Of a stretch of 6,447 nucleotides of DNA, positions 1-6,306 are shown piece by piece. Within the stretch, counting starts at the first letter, position 1. Each line of letters begins with the position of its first letter. Origin of the DNA: Limiplasma sp031556335 (GTDB taxonomy: Bacteria > Bacillota > Clostridia > Christensenellales > Aristaeellaceae); the NCBI GenBank assembly GCA_031556335.1, contig JAVBTE010000079.1, positions 1 through 6,447 on the forward strand, given 5' to 3'. The notes under the pieces are model-generated. The model was given only the letters and a program-made list of their open reading frames with translations. It was not told the origin of the DNA and did no database searches. Position numbers and translations under genes: made by a program.

Positions 1-319
1 CATTGCGGACAAAGCTGTACAGGTATTCCACCACGATGTTGTTGTCCGCCAGGCTGGACAGCACATCCGCCAGCCCGCCGGGCCGGTCCGGCACCGACAC
101 GGCCAGCACGTCCGTCAGCTTGACGGTATAGCCGTTTTCCGAAATCAGCTTGACCGCCTTTTCATAGTCGGCCACAATCCCCCGCAGAATACCAAAATGC
201 GTGGTGTCCGCCACGGAAAGAGATACCAGATCAATGCCGTTTTCTCCCAACAATCTGGTAAAATGCGCCAGCCGCCCCGGGGTGTTTTCAATAAACACGG
301 AAATCTGCTTGACGTACAT
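1..319 (-). CDS. Tandem ACT-domain protein, 3' end cut by window edge
   Basis: The first 106 codons of this gene are visible; the C-terminus lies beyond position 1. Two ACT-type repeats can be seen. The first starts at about residue 4 and has the N-T-P-G-R-L ligand-loop signature at 12-17. The second starts at about residue 71 and has D-R-P-G-G-L at 78-83. ACT domains bind small ligands, usually amino acids, at dimer interfaces. Stand-alone tandem-ACT proteins of about 140 residues are known beside paaK and iorAB genes in many anaerobes. There is no catalytic or DNA-binding domain in the visible part. The ATG at 319-317 is chosen because AGGAGG (328-333) lies 8 nt upstream of it. A role as amino-acid sensor for the arylpyruvate pathway is inferred from context. 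Family assignment is firm; ligand and partner are unknown. Confidence 0.88.
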   Translation of the reverse strand, partial: MYVKQISVFIENTPGRLAHFTRLLGENGIDLVSLSVADTTHFGILRGIVADYEKAVKLISENGYTVKLTDVLAVSVPDRPGGLADVLSSLADNNIVVEYLYSFVRN

Positions 320-327
320 CCAAAGCA

Positions 328-333
328 CCTCCT
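328..333 (-). promoter_or_regulatory. Shine-Dalgarno site of the ACT gene
   Basis: A perfect AGGAGG on the minus strand stands 8 nt before the ATG at 319. It fixes the start of the ACT-domain gene and supports independent, strong translation initiation. Confidence 0.8.
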
Positions 334-351
334 GCTTTTCTCTTCAGTCAC

Positions 352-360
352 AGTATATCA
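352..360 (-). promoter_or_regulatory. Putative extended -10 promoter of the ACT gene
   Basis: The minus strand reads TGATATACT, an extended -10 (TGN plus TATACT, one mismatch to TATAAT). It lies in the 97-bp gap between the second ligase gene and the ACT gene. No good -35 hexamer is visible at 16-18 bp, as expected for extended -10 promoters. Transcription would start near 345 and leave a leader of about 26 nt that includes the AGGAGG. No terminator is visible in the gap, so read-through from the operon is also possible. Confidence 0.4.
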
Positions 361-416
361 TGTTTTGGGAAAATCCAGCCACACAATTTCCAGCTTTCGC
401 CCCGTGCGGCCCAAAG

Positions 417-1721
417 TCAGTACTTTCGTTTATCTTCCACCCGGGCCGCCTTGCCTTCGCTGCGGGGCAACGTGCCGGGCTGGCACAGTTTTACCTGGGC
501 ATGAACCAGCGCATGGCTGGCCAGGGAATTGACGATGTCCTTTTCCAGGCGTTCCATGTCCTTGATGGTGTCGCTCATCATGCTGGGCGACAGTTCCACC
601 TCCACCTGGATGGTGTCCAGGGTGCCGACCCGGTCCACCAGAATGCGGTAATGGGGCTCAATGCCCGGCACCTGCAGCAGTGCGTGCTCAATTTGGGAGG
701 GGAACACATTCACGCCGCGAATGATGAGCATGTCGTCCGTCCGGCCCATAACCCGGCCCATGCGGGCATGGGTGCGGCCGCAGGCGCATCGCTCGTCGGT
801 CAGGGTGCACAGGTCGTGGGTGCGGTAGCGCAGCAGGGGCATGCCCTTCTTGGTCAGCGTGGTGAAGGTGAGGTCGCCCTGGCTGCCATAGGGTAGGCTT
901 TTGCCGTCCTCGCCGATCACCTCCGGCAGGAAATGGTCCTCCCAGATGTGCATGCCGTTTTTGCACAGGCACTCCATGGACACCCCGGGGCCCATCACCT
1001 CGCTGAGGCCGTATACGTTCAGGGCGTCGATGCCCATCTTTTCCTCAATGTGCTTGCGCATGTCCTCGGTCCAGGGCTCCGCGCCAAAAATGCCGCTTTT
1101 AAGCCGCAGCCGGTCCAGGGTGATCCCCGCGTTTTCCATGGCCTCCGCCAGGTTCAGGGCGTAGGAGGGGGTGCAGCAAAGGGCCGTGGCCCCAAAGTCC
1201 TCCATCAGCATCAACTGCCGGGCGGTGTTGCCGCCGCTCATGGGAATGACGGTGGCCCCCACCCGCTCCGCGCCGTAGTGGGCCCCCAGGCCGCCGGTGA
1301 ACAGGCCACAGCCATAGGCAATCTGCACCACGTCCTTTTTGGATACCCCCGCGCAGTACATGGACCGGGCCATCAATTCCGCCCAGCGGTCAATGTCCCC
1401 GCTGGTATAGCCCGCCACGCTGGGCTTACCCGTGGTGCCGCTGGAGGCGTGGATGCGGGTGATTTCGCTTTGGGGCACGGCAAAAAGGCCGAAGGGGTAG
1501 TTGTCCCGCAGGTCCTGTTTTTCGGTAAAGGGCAAAAGTTCAATATCCCGAACGCCGCGGATGTCCTTGGGGGTGATGCCCCTTTCCTGCATCTTGTGGC
1601 GGTAAAAAGGAACGTTTTCATACACCCTGCGCACCACGTCCCGCAGGCGTTCGTCCTGCAATGCCCGCAAATCCTCCCGGGGCATCGTTTCCATAGTGGG
1701 GTTCCAAATGATATGCTCCAC
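417..1721 (-). CDS. paaK: Phenylacetate-CoA ligase family protein (second copy, after iorB)
   Basis: A 434-residue ANL-superfamily adenylate-forming enzyme, full length for PaaK. It activates an aryl acetate to aryl-acetyl-CoA with ATP, or runs in reverse. Visible motifs are the phosphate loop SSGTTGKP (93-100), aromatic/adenylate motif YGLSEVMGPG (237-246), RYRTHDL (298-304), the hinge region GRTDDMLIIRG (326-336), and the C-terminal S-E-G-K-A-A-R-V with candidate catalytic Lys424. The pocket segment around 136-150 (YGCGLFTGGLGAHYG) looks like canonical PaaK. The start is GTG at 1721: AGGAAG (1731-1736) lies 9 nt upstream, and the resulting N-terminus carries the W-N-P motif also seen in the paralogue. 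An ATG at codon 10 would lose it. The gene starts 34 nt after iorB. A role in the IorAB pathway is inferred from linkage; the true substrate (phenyl-, hydroxyphenyl- or indoleacetate) cannot be read from the sequence. Confidence 0.93.
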   Translation of the reverse strand: MEHIIWNPTMETMPREDLRALQDERLRDVVRRVYENVPFYRHKMQERGITPKDIRGVRDIELLPFTEKQDLRDNYPFGLFAVPQSEITRIHASSGTTGKPSVAGYTSGDIDRWAELMARSMYCAGVSKKDVVQIAYGCGLFTGGLGAHYGAERVGATVIPMSGGNTARQLMLMEDFGATALCCTPSYALNLAEAMENAGITLDRLRLKSGIFGAEPWTEDMRKHIEEKMGIDALNVYGLSEVMGPGVSMECLCKNGMHIWEDHFLPEVIGEDGKSLPYGSQGDLTFTTLTKKGMPLLRYRTHDLCTLTDERCACGRTHARMGRVMGRTDDMLIIRGVNVFPSQIEHALLQVPGIEPHYRILVDRVGTLDTIQVEVELSPSMMSDTIKDMERLEKDIVNSLASHALVHAQVKLCQPGTLPRSEGKAARVEDKRKY

Positions 1722-1730
1722 GTCGTCGCA

Positions 1731-1736
1731 CTTCCT
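1731..1736 (-). promoter_or_regulatory. Shine-Dalgarno site supporting the GTG start of the second ligase
   Basis: AGGAAG on the minus strand lies 9 nt before the GTG at 1721-1719. It is weaker than the other sites in the operon. Together with the GTG codon it may lower translation of this ligase relative to the first one (inference). Confidence 0.55.
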
Positions 1737-1755
1737 ACTTCAAATTCAAAAGCCC

Positions 1756-2343
1756 TCAGGCGTTTTTCTCTCCGCTCTCCCGCCCTTTCATAAAGGCGTC
1801 GATGTTGGCGGGCAGGGTTTTCCGGGGCACGCAGGCGCCAATGGCCTGCGTCCAGGCATCCTCCGAAAAAGGCAGATGCCGGCTTAGCATGCCCAGCAAT
1901 ACCAGGTTCACAGCCTTGGCGTTTCCGGCCTGAAGGGCCAGGGCCAGCGCGTCCACGCTTTCCACCTTGCGGTTTCCCAAAAGCCCCAGGGGTTCGTCCG
2001 GATAGGCCATGGCACCGATAATCACCGGCATGGGCAAAATCCGCTGGGAATTGGTGATGGCCACGCCCTCCGGCTTTAAAAACCCTGCGGCGCGGGCGGT
2101 TTCCAGCGCCTCAAAGCCCAGCAAAAAATCGGCCTGGCCTTCCGAAACCAGGGGCGCGTGCACATTTTGCCCCACCCGCACATGGGTGATGACGCTGCCG
2201 CCCCGCTGGCTCATGCCGTGAACCTCGCTCACCTTCACCTGCTGGCCCTGAGAAAGGGCCAGGCGGCCCAAAATTTTGCTGGCCAGCAGCGTTCCCTGTC
2301 CGCCTACCCCAACGATGACCAAATCAAAAGCGATGCTGCTCAT
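1756..2343 (-). CDS. iorB: Indolepyruvate:ferredoxin oxidoreductase, beta subunit
   Basis: A 195-residue protein of the POR gamma-domain family, normal length for IorB. With IorA it forms the cytoplasmic, ferredoxin-dependent complex that oxidatively decarboxylates aryl pyruvates to aryl-acetyl-CoA. The family in general contributes CoA handling through this domain. Visible signatures are the N-terminal G-V-G-G-Q-G-T-L-L loop (12-20) after a hydrophobic strand, the very typical EVHGMSQRGGSV (40-51), and the late N-A-x-x-x-N-L-V-L-L-G segment (141-151). The start is set by the ATGA overlap with the iorA stop codon and by AGGAGG (2351-2356) 7 nt upstream inside iorA. The reading frame is open further upstream, but that part lies within the coding end of iorA in another frame and has no family similarity. 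Translational coupling with iorA is expected, matching a fixed subunit ratio. Confidence 0.96.
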   Translation of the reverse strand: MSSIAFDLVIVGVGGQGTLLASKILGRLALSQGQQVKVSEVHGMSQRGGSVITHVRVGQNVHAPLVSEGQADFLLGFEALETARAAGFLKPEGVAITNSQRILPMPVIIGAMAYPDEPLGLLGNRKVESVDALALALQAGNAKAVNLVLLGMLSRHLPFSEDAWTQAIGACVPRKTLPANIDAFMKGRESGEKNA

Positions 2344-4121
2344 TGCGCTTCCTCCTCGCCGTGAATGGCCTTGAAGGGGCAAACCTGGGCGCACAGGCCG
2401 CAGCCCACGCACAGGGCCGGGTTGATGCGGGCCTGTTTTTCGCCCTCGTTGCTCTTCTCAATCGCCGGGCAGGAAAGTTTCATGCACATGCCGCAGCTTT
2501 TGCAGCCCTCCACGCGGTACGCGGGGCTTGCCGCCTTGTGAAGCAGCGCGCAGGGCCGGCGGGCGATGATCACGCTGACTTCCTCCCGCTGGGTTTCCTC
2601 CTTCAGGGCCTTTGAAAGCGCGGGCAAATCGAAGGGGTCCAGCACTGTCACATGGTTCACGCCGCAGCCTTCCACCAGCTTTTCAAGACTTACCTGAGGC
2701 GCGTCGTTCCCATGGATGTCCCTGCCCGTGGAGGGGTTTTGCTGGTGCCCGGTCATGCCGGTGATGCGGTTGTCCAAAATCAGCACGGTGATGGCTTCCC
2801 GGTTATACACCGCGTCGATCAGCGACGTGATGCCGCTGTGCAAAAAGGTGCTGTCCCCCAGCACCGCCACGGTGCCCTTGGAAAACGCTTTCCCCCGGGC
2901 CCGCTCCGCGCCGCCCGCCATGCCGATGGAGGCCCCCATGCACAGGCACGCGTCCATGGCGTTCAAGGGCGCAAGCGCCGCCAGGGTATAGCAGCCGATG
3001 TCGCCCATCACCCGAAGGCCCAGCTTGTTGATGGCGTAAAATACGCCCCGGTGAGGGCAGCCCGGGCACAGCACAGGGGGCCGGGCCGGAAGCTCCGCGC
3101 CCTTTGGGGCGGCGGCTTCCTCGCCCAAAAGTACCTGGCGCAGCTTTTCCACGCTCAGCTCCCCCTGGACGCCCGTGTATTCCTTCCCTTTCACGGGGAT
3201 GCCGGCCGCCGCGATGTCCTTTTCAATCAGGCCTTCCAGCTCTTCCACCACGATCAGCCGTTCCACCTTGCCTGCCAGGTCCCGAATCATGCCCATGGGC
3301 AAAGGATAGACAAGCCCCAGCTTCAAAACGCTGGCCTCCGGCAGGGCTTCCCGCACATACTGGTAGCACACCCCGCTGGTGACCACGCCCAGCTTGGTAT
3401 CCCGCATCTCCAGCCGGTTTAGGGGCATTTTGTCGGCGGCCTCCGAAAGGAATTTTTCCCGTTTTTCCACCAAAGGATGCCGTTTTTTGGCCATGCCCGG
3501 CATCATGACGTACTTCATGGGGTCCTTTTGGTAGGGCTTCACCCCCGCCTCTTCGCGGTCCCCCAAAGTGGCCATGCTGCGGGCATGGGCGATGCGGGTG
3601 GTCAGCCGCACAAACACCGGCGTATCCAGCTCCTCGCTCATTTGAAAGGCCAGCTTGGTAAAGTCCTTGCACTCCTGGCTGTCGCCGGGTTCCAGCATGG
3701 GGATGTGGGCCGCCCGGGCGTAATAGCGGCTGTCCTGCTCATTTTGGCTGGAATGCATGGCCGGGTCGTCGGCGCACACCACCACCATGCCGCCGTTCAC
3801 GCCCGTGTAGGCGGCGGTAAACAGCGGATCGGCCGCCACATTTACGCCCACATGCTTCATGCAGGTCATGGCCCGGGCGCCCGCCATAGCGGCGCCAAAG
3901 GCCACCTCTGTGGCCACCTTTTCGTTGGTGGCCCACTGGCAGTCCATCTCTTCGTAGGTGGCCGCGCACTCCGTAATTTCTGTGGAGGGCGTGCCCGGAT
4001 AGCTGCTGACCACCTTGCAGCCCGCTTCAAAGGCCCCCCGGGCCACGGCTTCATTGCCCAGCATCAGCTGGGCCTCCGTCTGCGGGGCCGAAAATGCCTC
4101 CGCCGGAATGTTTTTATCCAT
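2340..4121 (-). CDS. iorA: Indolepyruvate:ferredoxin oxidoreductase, alpha subunit
   Basis: A 593-residue catalytic subunit, close to the usual IorA length of about 600. It uses thiamine diphosphate to decarboxylate indolepyruvate, phenylpyruvate or hydroxyphenylpyruvate and passes electrons through Fe-S clusters to ferredoxin. Domains in order: N-terminal pyrimidine-binding domain with YPGTPSTEI (41-49) and the conserved acidic stretch NEKVATE (66-72); a middle domain (about 240-335); a pyrophosphate-binding domain with LCPGCPHR (351-358), GDIGCY (373-378) and the ThDP motif G-D-S (422-424) to N451; and a C-terminal 2[4Fe-4S] ferredoxin domain. The ferredoxin domain has Cys540/543/546/551 (CX2CX2CX4CP) and Cys571/574/577/581 (CX2CX2CX3CP). 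The ATG at 4121 has AAGGAG (4130-4135) 8 nt upstream, and this site overlaps the stop codon of the preceding ligase gene. Nothing looks truncated or mutated. Exact substrate preference is not readable. Confidence 0.97.
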   Translation of the reverse strand: MDKNIPAEAFSAPQTEAQLMLGNEAVARGAFEAGCKVVSSYPGTPSTEITECAATYEEMDCQWATNEKVATEVAFGAAMAGARAMTCMKHVGVNVAADPLFTAAYTGVNGGMVVVCADDPAMHSSQNEQDSRYYARAAHIPMLEPGDSQECKDFTKLAFQMSEELDTPVFVRLTTRIAHARSMATLGDREEAGVKPYQKDPMKYVMMPGMAKKRHPLVEKREKFLSEAADKMPLNRLEMRDTKLGVVTSGVCYQYVREALPEASVLKLGLVYPLPMGMIRDLAGKVERLIVVEELEGLIEKDIAAAGIPVKGKEYTGVQGELSVEKLRQVLLGEEAAAPKGAELPARPPVLCPGCPHRGVFYAINKLGLRVMGDIGCYTLAALAPLNAMDACLCMGASIGMAGGAERARGKAFSKGTVAVLGDSTFLHSGITSLIDAVYNREAITVLILDNRITGMTGHQQNPSTGRDIHGNDAPQVSLEKLVEGCGVNHVTVLDPFDLPALSKALKEETQREEVSVIIARRPCALLHKAASPAYRVEGCKSCGMCMKLSCPAIEKSNEGEKQARINPALCVGCGLCAQVCPFKAIHGEEEAQ

Positions 4122-4133
4122 GCCTTTCGCTCC

Positions 4134-5426
4134 TTATCGCAAATCGGTTACGCGCTTGGCCTTGCCCTCAAACCGCTTGAGGGTGTAAGGCGACACGATC
4201 ACCACTTCCACGTCCAATTGCAGCACCGTGCGCAAATCGCTCCGAATTCTGTTTTGCAGGGCTTCCAGCTCGCTGTACCGGTCCAGCACGCTGGCGTCCA
4301 CCAGTTCCACCTTCACCTGCAAGCTGTCGATGTAGCTTTGCCGGGAGACCACAATCTCGTAATGGGGCCCGATGCCGCTTTGCCCCACCAGCACGCTTTC
4401 GATCTGGGACGGGAACACGTTTACGCCGCGAATGATGAGCATATCGTCGCTGCGGCCCTTGATCTTTTCCATGCGAAGCATGGTGCGCCCGCAGGCGCAG
4501 GGCTCCTCCAAAAGCCGGGTAATGTCCCGGGTGCGATAGCGCAGGGCGGGCTGGCCTTCCTTGCTGAGGGTGGTCAGCACCAGCTCTCCCTGCTCGCCCA
4601 TGGGCAGGGGTTCCCCGGTGTCCGGATCGATGATTTCGGGATAGAAATGGTCCTCGTTGATATGCATGCCGCACTTGTGCTCGCACTCCCCGGATACGCC
4701 GGGGCCAAGCACCTCGGTCAGGCCGTAGTTTTCCGTGGCCAGGATGTGGAAGCGGCGTTCCAGCTCCGCCCGCATTTCCTCCGTGCTGGCCTCGGCCCCA
4801 AACAGGCCCACCCGCAGCTTCAGTTCCTTCAGCATGTCCATGCGCTCGGCGGTTTCCGCCAGATACATGGCGTAGCTGGGGGTGGCGATGAGCGTGGTGG
4901 AGCCAAAGTCCCGCATGATGTTGATTTGCCGCTCCGTATTTCCGCCGGAAATGGGAATGATGGCCGCGCCAATCTTTTCCAGGCCCCCGTGCAGGCCGAA
5001 GGCCCCGGTAAAAAGGGTATATCCAAAGGAGATCTGGGCGATATCCTCATCCGTCACGCCCCCGGCGGTGGCCAGCCGGGCCACGCATTCCGCCCACATG
5101 TGCAGGTCCTCCCGGGTGTATCCGGCGGTGATGGGCTGCCCCGTGGTGCCGCTGGACGCATGGATACGAACGATCTGCCGCATGGGTACCGCCAGCAGCT
5201 TGAAGGGGAACTGCTCCCGCATTTCCAGCTTGCTGGTGAGGGGGATTTTGCGAATGTCCTTCAGGGCATGGATATCCCCCGGCTTTACGCCCGCTTTGTC
5301 CATCTTTTCCCGGTACATGGGCACATGGTCGTAAGCGTGGCGAACCGACCATTGAAGCCGCTCCAGCTGGACCTTTTCAATTTTACTCCGCGCCGCGCAC
5401 TCCATTTCCGGATTCCAAATGGCCAT
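4134..5426 (-). CDS. paaK: Phenylacetate-CoA ligase family protein (first copy, leads the operon)
   Basis: A 430-residue PaaK-type adenylate-forming CoA ligase, full length. Motifs: W-N-P near the N-terminus (4-6), phosphate loop SSGTTGQP (91-98), YGLTEVLGPG (234-243), RYRTRD (296-301), hinge GRSDDMLIIRG (324-334), and C-terminal F-E-G-K-A-K-R-V with candidate catalytic Lys422. The ATG at 5426 is preferred over an in-frame ATG at 5474. It has AAGGAG (5435-5440) 8 nt upstream and gives an N-terminus that aligns with the paralogue, whereas the extra 16 residues look like leader translation. The stop is 12 nt before iorA, so the two are almost certainly co-transcribed. The segment at 134-148 (FGYTLFTGAFGLHGG) differs from the other copy and from canonical PaaK where the aryl pocket is expected, which suggests a different aryl acid (inference). 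The symbol denotes the family, not a proven phenylacetate specificity. Confidence 0.92.
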   Translation of the reverse strand: MAIWNPEMECAARSKIEKVQLERLQWSVRHAYDHVPMYREKMDKAGVKPGDIHALKDIRKIPLTSKLEMREQFPFKLLAVPMRQIVRIHASSGTTGQPITAGYTREDLHMWAECVARLATAGGVTDEDIAQISFGYTLFTGAFGLHGGLEKIGAAIIPISGGNTERQINIMRDFGSTTLIATPSYAMYLAETAERMDMLKELKLRVGLFGAEASTEEMRAELERRFHILATENYGLTEVLGPGVSGECEHKCGMHINEDHFYPEIIDPDTGEPLPMGEQGELVLTTLSKEGQPALRYRTRDITRLLEEPCACGRTMLRMEKIKGRSDDMLIIRGVNVFPSQIESVLVGQSGIGPHYEIVVSRQSYIDSLQVKVELVDASVLDRYSELEALQNRIRSDLRTVLQLDVEVVIVSPYTLKRFEGKAKRVTDLR

Positions 5427-5496
5427 AAAGGTCTCTCCTTCCGTTCTGCAAGGTTTGATTTCCGAGCCTGCCAAACTACAATTCTACGGGGTTTGC

Positions 5497-5516
5497 TTCT
5501 TCGATGATGTGAAGAA
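5497..5516. promoter_or_regulatory. Operator-like palindrome at the operon promoter
   Basis: The plus strand holds TTCTTC, 8 nt, then GAAGAA: two perfect 6-bp half-sites. The site begins 1 bp downstream of the putative operon -10 hexamer and covers the predicted transcription start (about 5511). This is a typical position for repressor binding. The regulator is not in the window and cannot be named. Confidence 0.4.
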
Positions 5517-5517
5517 T

Positions 5518-5526
5518 AGTATAGCA
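5518..5526 (-). promoter_or_regulatory. Putative extended -10 promoter of the ligase-iorAB operon
   Basis: The minus strand reads TGCTATACT, an extended -10 with hexamer TATACT (5518-5523). The candidate -35 at 17 bp (TTTCAT, 5541-5546) is poor. Transcription would start near 5511, giving a leader of about 85 nt before the ATG at 5426. The leader is too short for a T-box or a known amino-acid riboswitch; only a weak 5-bp stem (CAAAC/GTTTG, 5472-5476 with 5491-5495) is visible. Confidence 0.5.
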
Positions 5527-5584
5527 TAACGGTTCTGGAAATGAAAGTATTCAGATTGTATTTATGCGAAGGGGGCTTGGGCAT

Positions 5585-5613
5585 TTGACAGACATCCGCG
5601 GGAAGGGTATCAT
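5585..5613 (+). promoter_or_regulatory. Promoter of the divergent flavoprotein gene
   Basis: A perfect -35 TTGACA (5585-5590), a 17-nt spacer and -10 TATCAT (5608-5613, one mismatch to TATAAT) make a near-consensus housekeeping promoter. Transcription should start near 5620, about 46 nt before the ATG at 5666. A short palindrome, GTAT-C-ATAC (5607-5615), overlaps the -10 box and could be an operator. Confidence 0.75.
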
Positions 5614-5665
5614 ACTCCCCATAGAAGGCATCGGCCTGATCATGCAAAAAAGGAAGGCGAGTTCC

Positions 5666-6298
5666 ATGAAAGTTCTTTTGGTCAACGGAAGCCCCCATGA
5701 AAATGGCTGCACTCACACCGCCCTTTCGGAAATTGCCGCGACCCTTGGCAAGGAAGGCATTGCCTCCGAAATGATCTGGCTGGGCGCCGAGCCCATCTCC
5801 GGCTGTACCTCTTGCCTGTCCTGCAGAAAGATGGGCCGCTGCCGGATCGACGACAAGGTCAACCCGTTTCTGGACCTGGCCAGGGACGCGGACGGCTTTG
5901 TGTTCGGTTCCCCCGTGCATTACGCGGCCGCCAGCGGCGCGCTGACCTGCTTTATGGACCGCCTGTTCTACGCCGATGCTTGCGCCAAAAGGCGCACGTT
6001 TTACCTGAAGCCCGCCGCCGCCATCGTTTCCGCCCGCCGGGGAGGCACCACCGCCGCCTTTGACCAGCTGAACAAATACTTTACCATCTCCCAAATGCCC
6101 GTGATCTCCTCCCAGTATTGGAACATGGTGCATGGCAACAAACCGGAGCAAACGCTTCAGGACCTGGAAGGCATGCAGACCATGCGGGTGCTGGCCCGGA
6201 ACATGGCCTGGTTTTTGAAGTGCAAGGAAGCCGGGGCCAAAGCCGGGGTGCCCCTGCCCCAGCAGGAAGACAAAACCCCCACCAACTTCATCCGGTAA
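5666..6298 (+). CDS. Flavodoxin-fold FMN oxidoreductase with iron-sulfur-flavoprotein-like Cys motif
   Basis: A 210-residue protein of the NADPH-dependent FMN reductase / flavodoxin-like family. The N-terminal strand KVLLVNGSP (2-10), followed by H-E-N-G-C-T-H-T (11-18), is the FMN phosphate-binding loop. The segment G-S-P-V-H-Y (81-86), then S-G-A-L and F-M-D-R (90-99), is the second flavin-contacting region. Cys47/50/53/59 form CX2CX2CX5C, which fits the compact CX2CX2CX4-7C motif that binds a [4Fe-4S] cluster in archaeal iron-sulfur flavoprotein (Isf). Many bacterial relatives carry similar cysteines without proof of a cluster. The start at 5666 is chosen because AGGAAGG (5651-5657) lies 8 nt upstream and the flavodoxin strand begins right after it; in-frame ATGs at 5564 and 5642 lack such a site. 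No signal peptide is seen, so it is cytoplasmic. It is divergent from the iorAB operon. A role in electron transfer from ferredoxin, or as a quinone/nitro reductase, is open. Confidence 0.85.
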   Translation: MKVLLVNGSPHENGCTHTALSEIAATLGKEGIASEMIWLGAEPISGCTSCLSCRKMGRCRIDDKVNPFLDLARDADGFVFGSPVHYAAASGALTCFMDRLFYADACAKRRTFYLKPAAAIVSARRGGTTAAFDQLNKYFTISQMPVISSQYWNMVHGNKPEQTLQDLEGMQTMRVLARNMAWFLKCKEAGAKAGVPLPQQEDKTPTNFIR

Positions 6299-6306
6299 GG
6301 GTTGCG

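Noticed and set aside
933..1793. Plus-strand open frame opposite the second ligase
   Set aside because: Antisense shadow of a clear PaaK gene; no ribosome binding site or family motif.
2469..2504. Possible damage of an Fe-S motif in IorA because the first cluster has CX2CX2CX4CP
   Set aside because: An extra residue before the last Cys of this cluster is, to my knowledge, usual for IorA proteins, and all eight cysteines are present.
3477..5507. Very long plus-strand open frame (676 codons) antisense to iorA and the first ligase
   Set aside because: It is opposite two unmistakable genes. Its translation is rich in His, Ala, Gly and Pro with no recognisable domain, and it is a by-product of G/C-ending codons on the other strand.
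5427..5517. Possible riboswitch or T-box leader before the operon
   Set aside because: The leader is only about 85 nt, with no T-box sequence, no antiterminator and only a 5-bp stem.
5542..5553. Short inverted repeat TGAA-N4-TTCA near the operon -35 region
   Set aside because: Four-base half-sites in an AT-rich stretch are expected by chance; not strong enough to call an operator.
5564..5665. 34-codon N-terminal extension of the flavoprotein
   Set aside because: It would put translation upstream of the predicted transcription start near 5620, and the flavodoxin strand begins exactly at the ATG at 5666, which has a good Shine-Dalgarno site.
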